DNA of 64,000 nucleotides from JAKPQE01 sp041397845. Lineage in GTDB: Bacteria > Pseudomonadota > Alphaproteobacteria > Rhizobiales > JAKPQE01. Where the stretch lies: positions 1-64,000 of the forward strand of contig JAWKVW010000006.1 of the NCBI GenBank assembly GCA_041397845.1, given 5' to 3'. The notes below the pieces were generated by a model, which worked only from the letters and a program-made list of their open reading frames with translations, did not search any database and was not told the origin of the DNA. Made by a program: the position numbers and the translations under genes. Of the stretch, positions 18,358 to 26,162 are shown one piece after another. Every line of letters begins with the position of its first letter. Positions within the stretch are counted from its first letter, which is position 1.

Positions 18358-19107
18358 ATGGCCCGATACGAGTTCCGCATGCAGCGCCTGTTCGTCCGCC
18401 ACGGCCTTGGCGCCGGCGGAACAATGACGCTCGACCGTGGCCAGACCAACTACCTCGTCAACGTGCTGCGGCTCGGCGAGGGCGGGCGCGTGCTGTTGTT
18501 CAATGGCCATGACGGCGAATGGGTCGCCGAGATCAGCCGCGCCGACCGCAAGGGGGCATCGATCTCGCTCGTCGAGCAGGTGCGGCCGCAGCCGGCCGCG
18601 GCCGAGCTTCGCTATCTCTTTGCGCCGCTGAAGCAGGCGCGCCTCGACTACATGGTGCAGAAGGCGACGGAGATGGGCGCCGGCCGGCTGACGCCGGTCA
18701 TCACCCAGCACACCCAGGTGACCAAGCTCAATCTGGAGCGGCTCGAGGCGAACATCATCGAGGCGGCCGAGCAGTGCGGCATCCTCTCGATCCCGCAGCT
18801 CGACGCGCCGGTGCCGCTGCGCACGCTGCTCGATGCCTGGCCCGGCGCCGAACCGGAACGGCGCATCATCTTCTGCGACGAAGGCGAGGAGGGCGGCGAT
18901 CCGCTGACCACGCTCGGCGGCCTTGCGGCCGGGCCGCTTGCGGTGCTTATCGGGCCGGAGGGCGGCTTTTCGGAGGACGAGCGGGCGGTGCTGCATTCCA
19001 AGCGCTTCGTCACGGCTATTCCGCTCGGGCCGCGGATCCTGCGGGCCGACACGGCGGCCGTCGCGGCGCTCGCCGTCGTCCAGGCGCGGCTCGGCGACTG
19101 GCGCTAG
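18358..19107 (+). CDS. rsmE: 16S rRNA (uracil(1498)-N(3))-methyltransferase
   Basis: 249-residue SPOUT methyltransferase that methylates U1498 of 16S rRNA. The N-terminal PUA-like domain includes NYLVNVLRLGEGGRVLLFNG. The catalytic domain carries the knot motifs KATEMGAGRLTPVITQHTQ, LIGPEGGFSEDE and PLGPRILRADTAAVAAL, all diagnostic. ATG 18358 gives MARYEFRMQRLFV, the usual N-terminus. It is probably monocistronic or cotranscribed with the MFS gene. Confidence 0.93.
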   Translation: MARYEFRMQRLFVRHGLGAGGTMTLDRGQTNYLVNVLRLGEGGRVLLFNGHDGEWVAEISRADRKGASISLVEQVRPQPAAAELRYLFAPLKQARLDYMVQKATEMGAGRLTPVITQHTQVTKLNLERLEANIIEAAEQCGILSIPQLDAPVPLRTLLDAWPGAEPERRIIFCDEGEEGGDPLTTLGGLAAGPLAVLIGPEGGFSEDERAVLHSKRFVTAIPLGPRILRADTAAVAALAVVQARLGDWR

Positions 19108-19140
19108 ATTTTCCGCCAGACCCTGGTCGAGACCGGGCAC

Positions 19141-19200
19141 GTGACTGGGGGCGTGACTGGCCGCGTGACTTGCCGCGTGACTGGCCGCGTGACTGGCCGC
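19141..19200. repeat. Five tandem 12 bp repeats
   Basis: Five exact-length units of GTGACTGGCCGC. Unit 1 ends GGGGGC and unit 3 reads GTGACTTGCCGC; the others are identical. They lie in the rsmE-gshA gap. There is no obvious protein use on the plus strand because the next CDS starts at 19322. Confidence 0.9.
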
Positions 19201-19321
19201 GCGTGCCTGCGAGAGCACCAACCGGGTATGCCGCGGTGCCGCAATTTCACGCAATTGGCATTTGTAACCGGCAAACCCCGCCTATATGTTCCGGCATCCT
19301 GCCTCCGGACCGGAGCCTTTC

Positions 19322-20695
19322 ATGGCACGTGATACATCCGACTCGACGCCGATCGAAAGCCTTGCCCAGCTCGTGGAGCGGCTCGAATCCGGCAGCAAGC
19401 CGAGCGAGCGCTGGCGCATCGGCACCGAGCACGAGAAGTTCGGCTTCTACGTCGCCGACTGCTCGCCGGTGCCCTATGAGGGGCCGCGCGGCATCCGCAA
19501 GCTGCTCGAGGCGATGAACGGCATGCTCGGCTGGGAGCCGATCCTCGATCGCGGCCTCATCATCGGCATGGTCGACCCGGTCGGCGGCGGCGCAATCTCG
19601 CTGGAGCCCGGCGGCCAGTTCGAGCTTTCCGGCGCGCCGCTGGAGACCATCCACCAGACCTGCGTCGAGACCTATTCCCATCTTTCGCAGGTGCGCGAGG
19701 CGGCCGAGCCGCTCGGCATCGGCTTTCTCGGGCTCGGCATGTCGCCGAAATGGTCGCTGGCGGAAACGCCGCGCATGCCCAAGAGCCGCTATGACATCAT
19801 GTCGAACTACATGCCGAAGGTCGGCAGCAAGGGCCTCGACATGATGTTCCGGACGGCCACCATCCAGGTGAACCTCGATTTCTCGAGCGAAGCCGACATG
19901 GTGCGCAAGCTGCGCGTCGGCGTGGCGCTGCAGCCGATCGCGACCGCGATCTTTGCCAATTCGCCGTTCATGGACGGCAAGCCGAACGGCTTCCAGAGCT
20001 ATCGCGCCGAGATCTGGCGGGACACCGATCCGCACCGGACCGGCATGATGCCGTTCGCCTTCGAGGACGGTTTCGGCTTCGAGCGCTATGTCGACTGGGC
20101 GCTCGACGTGCCGATGTATTTCGTCAAGCGCGGCGACGTCTACCACGACGTCACCGGCACGACCTTCCGCCAGTTCCTCGGCGGGGCGCTGAAGGACCGG
20201 CTGCCGGGCGTCGTTCCCGACCTTGGCGACTTCGACAACCACATCTCGACGCTGTTCCCGGAAGTGCGCCTCAAGCGCTACATCGAGATGCGCGGCGCCG
20301 ACGGCGGGCCGTGGCGGCGGATCACGGCGCTGCCGGCCTTCTGGGTCGGCCTGCTCTATGACCAGACCTCGCTCGATGCCGCCTATGACGTCATCAAGGA
20401 CTGGTCCGAGGAGGAGCGGCAGGGACTTCGCGACGACATCGGCGAGAAGGGCTTTGCCGCGACGATCGCCGGGCGCAGCGCGCTCGAGGTGGCCCGCGAG
20501 GTCGTCGCGATCTCGGCCGATGGCCTGCATCGGCGCAACCGGCGCAATCGCAATGGCGAGGACGAGACGCATTTCCTCGCGCCGGTCGAGGAGACGGTGG
20601 CGAGCGGCGTGACGCCGGCGCAGCGGCTCCTGCGCCAGTTCGCGACCGAATGGGGCGGCGACATCGACAAGGTGTTCACCGCCCATGCCTTCTGA
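19322..20695 (+). CDS. gshA: Glutamate-cysteine ligase (GCS2, plant/alphaproteobacterial type)
   Basis: 457 residues. It makes gamma-glutamylcysteine from glutamate and cysteine with ATP, the first step of glutathione synthesis. Typical segments are RIGTEHEKFGFYV (residues about 32-44), ISLEPGGQFELSGAPL, MMFRTATIQVNLDFSSE and RYIEMRGADGGPW. The length and motifs match the plant/rhizobial GCS2 class rather than E. coli GshA. ATG 19322 is the first start before the conserved region. The last 11 bp overlap the EamA transporter start. Confidence 0.93.
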   Translation: MARDTSDSTPIESLAQLVERLESGSKPSERWRIGTEHEKFGFYVADCSPVPYEGPRGIRKLLEAMNGMLGWEPILDRGLIIGMVDPVGGGAISLEPGGQFELSGAPLETIHQTCVETYSHLSQVREAAEPLGIGFLGLGMSPKWSLAETPRMPKSRYDIMSNYMPKVGSKGLDMMFRTATIQVNLDFSSEADMVRKLRVGVALQPIATAIFANSPFMDGKPNGFQSYRAEIWRDTDPHRTGMMPFAFEDGFGFERYVDWALDVPMYFVKRGDVYHDVTGTTFRQFLGGALKDRLPGVVPDLGDFDNHISTLFPEVRLKRYIEMRGADGGPWRRITALPAFWVGLLYDQTSLDAAYDVIKDWSEEERQGLRDDIGEKGFAATIAGRSALEVAREVVAISADGLHRRNRRNRNGEDETHFLAPVEETVASGVTPAQRLLRQFATEWGGDIDKVFTAHAF

Positions 20696-21695
20696 CGCGG
20701 CAAGTCCGGAACCGGCCAGTTCAAGTCAGGCAAGTTCTGGCCAAGCAAGTTCTGGCCAGGCAGATCCTTCCCCGACAGGCGGAACATCGGTGCGGCCGGT
20801 CGCGCCGACGCTTTCGGCGTTCGACCTCGCGCTCTACGGGGCGACGCTGTTTGCCTGGAGCACGAGCTGGATCGCCCTCAAGATGCAGCTCGGCACGGTG
20901 ACGCCGGTCGTCTCGGTGTTCTGGCGCTTTGTCATCGCGGCCTCGATCGTCTTCATCTGGGCGCGCCTTGCCGGCTACCGGCTGCGCTTTCCGCTCGCCG
21001 ATCACCTGCGCTTCATGGCGCTTGGCGTGCTCATCTTCTCGACTAATTTCGTGCTCTTCTACTATGGCGGACAGCACCTCGCCTCGGGCCTCCTGTCGGT
21101 GGTCTTCTCCCTCGCCTCGGTCATCAACATGCTGCTGGCGGCGTTGTTCCTCGGCCAGGCGCTGGAAGCGCGGGTGGCGCTCGGCGCGGCGATCGGCATT
21201 TCCGGCATCGCGCTCGTCTTCTGGCCGGAGATCGCCGGCACCGAGTTCAATCACGAGGCGCTGATCGGCCTTGCCTTCTGCGTTTCCGGCACGCTGTCGT
21301 TCTCGTTCGGCAACATGGTCTCGGCGGCGGGGCAGAAGCGCGGCCTGCCGGTCGTCTCGACCAATGCCTGGGGCATGGCCTATGGCGCCCTGGCGCTCGG
21401 GCTTTTCGCGCTCGTTCGCGGCGACAGCTTCGCCATCGAATTCACGCCAAGCTATATCGGCTCGCTGCTGTGGCTGGCGGTCATCGCCTCGGTCATCGCC
21501 TTTGCCGCCTATCTGACGCTGCTCGGGCGGATCGGCTCGGGCCGGGCCGGCTATCTCACGGTCATGTTCCCGGTCATCGCGCTCGCCATCTCGACCTTCG
21601 CGGAAGGCTATCGCTGGACATTGCCGGCGATCGTCGGTCTCATGCTGGTGCTGGCCGGCAATGTCGTCATTCTCACCCGCCGGCGCGCGAGGTGA
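20685..21695 (+). CDS. EamA/DMT family transporter
   Basis: 336 residues with ten predicted helices in two EamA repeats, such as LYGATLFAWSTSWIALKMQLG (repeat 1) and LIGLAFCVSGTLSFSFGNMVSA (repeat 2). The first 40 residues are a low-complexity Ala/Ser/Gln tail encoded by 15 bp repeats (see 20700-20759). It overlaps the gshA end by 11 bp, suggesting translational coupling. DMT proteins often export amino acids or metabolites, and export of a thiol precursor is conceivable but unsupported. The PaaI thioesterase follows after 5 bp. Confidence 0.85.
   Translation: MPSDAASPEPASSSQASSGQASSGQADPSPTGGTSVRPVAPTLSAFDLALYGATLFAWSTSWIALKMQLGTVTPVVSVFWRFVIAASIVFIWARLAGYRLRFPLADHLRFMALGVLIFSTNFVLFYYGGQHLASGLLSVVFSLASVINMLLAALFLGQALEARVALGAAIGISGIALVFWPEIAGTEFNHEALIGLAFCVSGTLSFSFGNMVSAAGQKRGLPVVSTNAWGMAYGALALGLFALVRGDSFAIEFTPSYIGSLLWLAVIASVIAFAAYLTLLGRIGSGRAGYLTVMFPVIALAISTFAEGYRWTLPAIVGLMLVLAGNVVILTRRRAR
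20700..20759 (+). repeat. Degenerate 15 bp tandem repeats inside the EamA gene
   Basis: Four 15 bp units. The last two are GCAAGTTCTGGCCAA and GCAAGTTCTGGCCAG; the first two are diverged. In frame they encode the five-residue unit ASSGQ and variants in the N-terminal tail. Confidence 0.8.
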
Positions 21696-21700
21696 TTGCC

Positions 21701-22141
21701 ATGACGCCGCGTGATCCCGACTGGCAGAAGCGGACGCGCACCGTCTTCGAGGCGGCGCCATTCATCCGCGACGTCGGCTATCAGCTCCTCAACCTCGAAC
21801 CGGGCGCTGCCGTCTCCTCGCTCGTCATTGCCGGGCGGCACCTGCAGCAGGACGGTGTCGTCCATGCCGGCGTGCAGGCGACAATGGCCGATCACACCGC
21901 CGGTACGGCCGCGGCAACCCTGCTCGGGGCGGACGAAATCGTCCTCACCATCGAGTTCAAGGTCAACCTGATGACGGCGGCGCGCGGCGAGCGTCTCGTC
22001 TGCCGGGCCAGGGTGCTGAAGCCCGGCCGGCGCATCGTTGTCGCCGAGGCCGAGGTGTTCGCGGTTGCCGGCGGCACGGAAGCGCTGGTCTCGAAGGCGA
22101 CGGTCACCCTCGCCTTCGTCCCCGCCACGAAACTCGGCTGA
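21701..22141 (+). CDS. PaaI-type hotdog thioesterase
   Basis: 146-residue hotdog-fold protein of the PaaI thioesterase family. The conserved segment LQQDGVVHAGVQATMADHTAGTAA holds the HAG...AD active-site pattern near residues 52-65, and EFKVNLMTAARGERLVCRA is the second typical stretch. It presumably hydrolyses acyl-CoA thioesters in the cytoplasm. ATG 21701 lies 5 bp after the EamA stop, so the two are cotranscribed. Confidence 0.85.
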   Translation: MTPRDPDWQKRTRTVFEAAPFIRDVGYQLLNLEPGAAVSSLVIAGRHLQQDGVVHAGVQATMADHTAGTAAATLLGADEIVLTIEFKVNLMTAARGERLVCRARVLKPGRRIVVAEAEVFAVAGGTEALVSKATVTLAFVPATKLG

Positions 22142-22245
22142 GACGTTCGGCCGCTTTTTCGCCCACAAGGCGGTGGTAAAATGACGCCCATTGCCAATGA
22201 TGCGGGCTCCGGCGGGTCGCCGCCCGCGGCAACGAGGCGACGGAC

Positions 22246-22800
22246 ATGGACCGCACACTGGCGCGCGTCGGCGCGTTTCTCACGCTCGGCCTTGCCGGCA
22301 TCGGCGCCGCCGAGGCGGGCTGGTCGACCAGCCTCAACCAGGGCGAAAACCCGGCCTATCATTATGCGATCGCCGACGGTGGCACGAGCAACGCCAATAT
22401 CGGCGCACTGGCGCTCGAATGCCATGTCGAGGGTCCCGGCCCGGTCTGGCAGCTCCAGCTTTATCCGGCTGAAGACGGACCGATCGGCCCGGCCGGCGTT
22501 GCCGCCGAGGATATCGACGCGCGCGGCGCCACCATCGAGATCAATGGCACGCGGATCGACGTCGACCCGCTCGGCGCAGGCGATTTCCTCGCGCTCAGCG
22601 ACATTGCGACGGACGGTTTTGCCGGGGTCTCGGACCGGCTCATCGGGGCGATCGCGTCCGGCAGCGGCGAGCTTGAAATCCGCCTCGACATGGCGCCGGA
22701 CAGGTCCGGTGCGGCCTATGCCGGCTTTGAAAGCGCGGCCAGCTTCACGCTCGATGGCGCCGGGCCGGCGATCGCGGCGGTGAAGGCGGCCTGCCGCTGA
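22246..22800 (+). CDS. Secreted protein of unknown function
   Basis: 184 residues with a signal peptide (residues 1-26, ending GAAEA before GWSTS). The mature part is acidic and contains Cys at about 53 and 183. I recognise no family. It is followed by a strong terminator, and its upstream 100 bp separates it from the thioesterase, so it may be its own unit. Confidence 0.6.
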   Translation: MDRTLARVGAFLTLGLAGIGAAEAGWSTSLNQGENPAYHYAIADGGTSNANIGALALECHVEGPGPVWQLQLYPAEDGPIGPAGVAAEDIDARGATIEINGTRIDVDPLGAGDFLALSDIATDGFAGVSDRLIGAIASGSGELEIRLDMAPDRSGAAYAGFESAASFTLDGAGPAIAAVKAACR

Positions 22801-22826
22801 ACGGCGGGCAGCGCCGCAAACAGAAA

Positions 22827-22852
22827 ACCCCGGCGCCCATGGACGCCGGGGT
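22827..22852. terminator. Bidirectional intrinsic terminator
   Basis: A 9 bp GC stem, ACCCCGGCG/CGCCGGGGT, with an 8 base loop. It is flanked by AGAAA on the left and TTGTTGTTG on the right, so it can serve both the secreted-protein gene and the converging TRAP binding-protein gene. Confidence 0.85.
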
Positions 22853-22876
22853 TGTTGTTGCCGGTCGCGTCAGCGC

Positions 22877-23977
22877 TCAGCCGAGCGCCTTGGCGCGCAT
22901 CTGCAGCGCGGCCAGCTCGGAGACCTTGGCGTAGGAATTCGCCTCGGCCCGGTAAGCGACGAAGCTGTCATAGACCTCCTTGGCGAGCGGGCTCGCACCA
23001 GCGATCTCGGCGAGGACGGCGTCGGCCTCCCTGGCGAGGGCGGCGACGATGTCGTCGTTGAAGGTCTTCATCTCGACGCCATCCTTCTCCAGCAGCGGCT
23101 TCAGCGACTGGATGTTGTGGAAGGTGAAGTCGGCGATCGACTGGGCGGCCGAGGCCATGGCGGCGTTGCGGATGATCGCCTTCAGGTCGTCCGGCAGGCC
23201 ATCAAAGGCGGCCTTGTTGACGGTGACCTCGAGGCCGGCGCCGATCTCGTGGAAGGCCGGCATGTAGTAGTACTTGGCGACCTTGTAGAGACCGAAAGCC
23301 AGATCATTCCACGGACCGACCCACTCGGCGGCGTCGATGGTGCCGGCCTGCATGGCGGCGAAGATCTCGCCCGGCGGCAGCAGCACGACGTTGACGCCGA
23401 GACGGCGCATGACCTCGCCGCCGAGGCCGGCGATGCGCATCTTCAGGCCCTTCATGTCGTCGACGGAGTTGATTTCCTTGCGGAACCAGCCGCCGGCCTG
23501 CGGACCGGACGAGCCGGCATAGAACGGCACGACGCCGAACGGCTCGTAGGCCTTCTCCCAGAGTTCCTGGCCGCCGCCGAAATAGAGCCAGCCGGCATGC
23601 TCGTCGGCGGTGAGGCCGAAGGGAACGCCGGTAAAGAAGTGGAACGCCTTGTCCTTGCCCTGCCAGTAATAGGGCGTCGCATGGCTCATCTCGGCGGTGC
23701 CGGAGGACACGGCATCAAACACCTCGAAGGGCGGCACGAGCTCGCCGGCGGCATAGAGCTGCACCGTCAGGCGGCCGCCGGACATTGCCGTGATCATGTC
23801 GGCGACGCGCTGGGCATTGACGCCGACGCCGGGGGCGCCCTTCGGCCAGGAGGTCGCCATCTTCCAGGTCATCGGCGTATCGGCGCGCACGATCGCCGGA
23901 GTGGCAAGGGCGCCGGCAAGACCGGCACCGGCAACACCAAGCGCCTTGCGGCGGCTGACAAGGTTTTCTTTCGTCAT
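22877..23977 (-). CDS. TRAP transporter substrate-binding protein, TakP-like
   Basis: 366 residues. A twin-arginine-like leader (SRRKALGVAGAGLAGALA, residues 8-25) precedes the mature receptor. Segments such as MITAMSGGRLTVQLYAAGELVPPFEVFD, GGWFRKEINSVDDMKGLKMRI and ATEWVGP/AAEWVGPWNDLAFGLYK fit the DctP family and resemble TakP, a receptor for 2-oxo acids. Specificity is inferred only. No DctQ or DctM membrane genes lie nearby, so it must use a transporter encoded elsewhere. ATG 23977 is preceded by GGAGCA. Confidence 0.85.
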   Translation of the reverse strand: MTKENLVSRRKALGVAGAGLAGALATPAIVRADTPMTWKMATSWPKGAPGVGVNAQRVADMITAMSGGRLTVQLYAAGELVPPFEVFDAVSSGTAEMSHATPYYWQGKDKAFHFFTGVPFGLTADEHAGWLYFGGGQELWEKAYEPFGVVPFYAGSSGPQAGGWFRKEINSVDDMKGLKMRIAGLGGEVMRRLGVNVVLLPPGEIFAAMQAGTIDAAEWVGPWNDLAFGLYKVAKYYYMPAFHEIGAGLEVTVNKAAFDGLPDDLKAIIRNAAMASAAQSIADFTFHNIQSLKPLLEKDGVEMKTFNDDIVAALAREADAVLAEIAGASPLAKEVYDSFVAYRAEANSYAKVSELAALQMRAKALG

Positions 23978-24109
23978 CACAAAATGCTCCTCGAATGGAG
24001 AGACGGGGATGTCGGCTCGGGAGTTTAGTCGAAACGCGGAAGGACGGGAGGGGGAAATTGCTGCGCCGCCCGCATCGACCGGCACGGCGCTGTCGCACCC
24101 TGTCCCGGT

Positions 24110-24697
24110 TCAGCGTTTCAGCGCCGGGCAGGGATTTATATCGCGGGCGGCATCGGCGATGGCGCGGGCCTTTTCGTTCTGGCCGGCGACATTCCCGACC
24201 TCGCCGATCTGGCAGGCGTGGTCGGCGCCGATCTTCAAAATGTCGAGGCGATTGAGGTTCTGCGGCTGGCCGTCATCGCCAAAGAGGGTGTAGGTCGTGC
24301 GGTAGATGGCGGCGAAGGGCTGCCACTTGCCGCCGACCTTCTCGACGCGCCATTCGAGCGTCGTCACGCCCTTGTCGTCGGCGAAGATATCGCCGAAATG
24401 GCCGGTGCGGCCCATGTCGTAGTTCGGATCACCGGCCTCGTAGCGCCCTTCGGAGGCGGCCGGCTCGACGAGGACGGCAACGCCGTGCTCATGCAGGATG
24501 AAGACGAGATCCGGCCCGTTCTTCATGTCGCAGCGGCGCCATTGCTCGCGGTCGGTCTCCTCGGCAACCGGACACTCCTCGACGGAGAAACGCTCGTAGA
24601 CGCTCGAGATCTCGGCGGCGGCGGCAGGACCGGCGGCGAGCGCGGCAAGGCCGATGAGAGCGGGAGCGAAAGCCGGGACAACCGACGGGCGATGCAT
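24110..24697 (-). CDS. Secreted protein of unknown function
   Basis: 195 residues with a signal peptide (residues 1-28, ending AAAA before EISSVYERF). Cysteines near 42, 56, 161 and 190 could form disulfides. The middle has VTTLEWRVEKVGGKWQPFAAIYR. No family is recognised. It lies about 130 bp from the TRAP binding protein start on the same strand. Both encode exported proteins. Confidence 0.6.
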   Translation of the reverse strand: MHRPSVVPAFAPALIGLAALAAGPAAAAEISSVYERFSVEECPVAEETDREQWRRCDMKNGPDLVFILHEHGVAVLVEPAASEGRYEAGDPNYDMGRTGHFGDIFADDKGVTTLEWRVEKVGGKWQPFAAIYRTTYTLFGDDGQPQNLNRLDILKIGADHACQIGEVGNVAGQNEKARAIADAARDINPCPALKR

Positions 24698-25045
24698 GGG
24701 ACCTCCTTTGGCGGACGACGCCGGGGCTCAGTCTAGACTGACCCTTGGGATGCGCGAGGGGAATTTCGCGGACGAATCCGGCAGCGCGGCGGCGCGCCAG
24801 CGGGAGTCCCGTCGCTGCCGTGGCTGTTCCATATCTGACTGAAGTTTAGATGGATTCCCGCTTGCGCGGGAATGACGGAGGTCTGGAGGGCATTGCATGC
24901 CAAATCGAAGCTTCGGCAGCCCTCTCCCTGAGGGCGAGGGTCGGCGCCCTGCATTGGCAGCATCCGACCAATTCCGTTCCCTCCCTTGACATCCCTGCCC
25001 CGATCCTCAAGCCTTCGCCGGTTTGAACAAGGGGGCAGCGCAGCA
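24698..25045. other. Intergenic region with palindromic repeat before mbfA
   Basis: 348 bp without a gene. It holds the palindromic element at 24851-24878, a second small hairpin (CCCTC/GAGGG near 24920) and a TTGACA near 24984 with no good -10 partner. I see no Irr (ICE-box) or Fur-type palindrome in front of mbfA. Confidence 0.5.
24851..24878. repeat. REP-like palindromic element, copy 1
   Basis: ATTCCCGC-TTGC-GCGGGAAT forms a perfect 8 bp stem, followed by GACGG. A second copy with the same flanks is at 26053-26080. Elements of this form are common dispersed intergenic palindromes in proteobacterial genomes. Confidence 0.8.
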
Positions 25046-26020
25046 ATGCTCGATTTCGGCACCAAGCGTCGGTTTTCGGATCTCAGCGAACGGGAAGTGC
25101 TCGCGCTTGCCGTCTCGGCCGAGGAAGAAGACGGGCGCATCTATGCCCAGTTCGCCGACGCGGTCCGGACCGAATTTCCCGCGACCGCCAGCATGTTCGA
25201 CGACATGGCGGCGGAGGAGAACGAGCACCGGCGCTGGCTCCTTGAGAAATTCACCGAGAAATTCGGCACGCATCTGCCGCCGATGAAGCGCGAGGACGTC
25301 GCCGGCTTCATGCGGCGCAAGCCGTGGTGGGTGGTGCGGGCGCGCGGCGCCGAGGCGATGCGCCGGCATGCCGCCGACATGGAAGTCGAGGCGCAGCGCT
25401 TCTATCTGAAGGCGGCCGAGCGCAGCACCGACGTCGACATCCGCAAGCTGCTCGGCGACCTTGCCGAGGCCGAGCGCGACCACGAGCACAAGGCCGAGGC
25501 GCTCGAGGGCGAGCACCTGACGCCGAACGCGCGCAAGAGCGAGGACGACGCAGCGCACCGGCGCTTCCTGCTGCAGATCGTGCAGCCGGGCCTTGCCGGA
25601 CTGATGGACGGGTCGGTGTCGACGCTGGCGCCGCTGTTCGCGGCGGCCTTTGCGACCCACAACACCTGGGAGACCTTCCTCGTCGGCGTTGCCGCCTCGA
25701 TCGGCGCGGGCATTTCCATGGGCTTTGCCGAGGCGCTGTCGGACGACGGCTCGCTGACCGGGCGCGGCTCGCCGTGGATTCGCGGCTTTGCCTCCGGCAT
25801 CATGACGACTGTCGGCGGGCTCGGCCACGCCCTGCCCTATCTCATCCCCGATTTCATGATGGCGACCTCGGTCGCCGTCGTCATCGTGCTGTTCGAGCTG
25901 TGGGCCATCGCCTTCATCCGCTGGAAATACATGGATACGCCGTTTCTCGCGGCGGCCTTCCAGATCGTCATCGGCGGCGCGCTGGTGTTCCTTGCCGGCA
26001 TTCTCATCGGCAGCGCCTGA
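25046..26020 (+). CDS. mbfA: MbfA membrane-bound ferritin-like iron exporter
   Basis: 324 residues. Residues about 10-160 are a ferritin/rubrerythrin-like four-helix domain with metal ligands in AEEEDGRIYAQFAD, AAEENEHRRWL, DMEVEAQRFYLKA and AEAERDHEH. Residues about 175-324 form a VIT1/CCC1-like membrane domain with about five helices (GSVSTLAPLFAAAFATHNT, SIGAGISMGFAEALSDDG). This combination is MbfA, which exports iron and protects against oxidative stress in rhizobia and Agrobacterium. ATG 25046 is where the conserved protein begins; upstream in-frame codons are ignored. In relatives it is repressed by Irr, but no Irr box is obvious here. Confidence 0.92.
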   Translation: MLDFGTKRRFSDLSEREVLALAVSAEEEDGRIYAQFADAVRTEFPATASMFDDMAAEENEHRRWLLEKFTEKFGTHLPPMKREDVAGFMRRKPWWVVRARGAEAMRRHAADMEVEAQRFYLKAAERSTDVDIRKLLGDLAEAERDHEHKAEALEGEHLTPNARKSEDDAAHRRFLLQIVQPGLAGLMDGSVSTLAPLFAAAFATHNTWETFLVGVAASIGAGISMGFAEALSDDGSLTGRGSPWIRGFASGIMTTVGGLGHALPYLIPDFMMATSVAVVIVLFELWAIAFIRWKYMDTPFLAAAFQIVIGGALVFLAGILIGSA

Positions 26021-26052
26021 CCAGACAGCCGTCAGCACCGGTTTTGGCGTCG

Positions 26053-26080
26053 TGGATTCCCGCTGGCGCGGGAAGGACGG
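26053..26080. repeat. REP-like palindromic element, copy 2
   Basis: ATTCCCGC-TGGC-GCGGGAAG with the same TGG before and GACGG after as copy 1. It sits 33 bp past the mbfA stop, so mbfA is bracketed by two copies in the same orientation. Confidence 0.8.
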
Positions 26081-26162
26081 CAGAGGCCGTGCTTGAGCGC
26101 GGCGCGGCGCGACGCTCGTCGTCGCTGGCCGGCTGCGGGCGTCTCTGCGGCACGCCCTCACA

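Noticed and set aside
19141..19200. CRISPR array
   Set aside because: Repeats are 12 bp and directly adjacent with no spacers, and no cas genes occur in the window; it is a simple tandem repeat.
24960..25045. Irr box (ICE) upstream of mbfA
   Set aside because: No TTTAGAA/TTCTAAA-like palindrome is present in the upstream region; regulation cannot be claimed from sequence.
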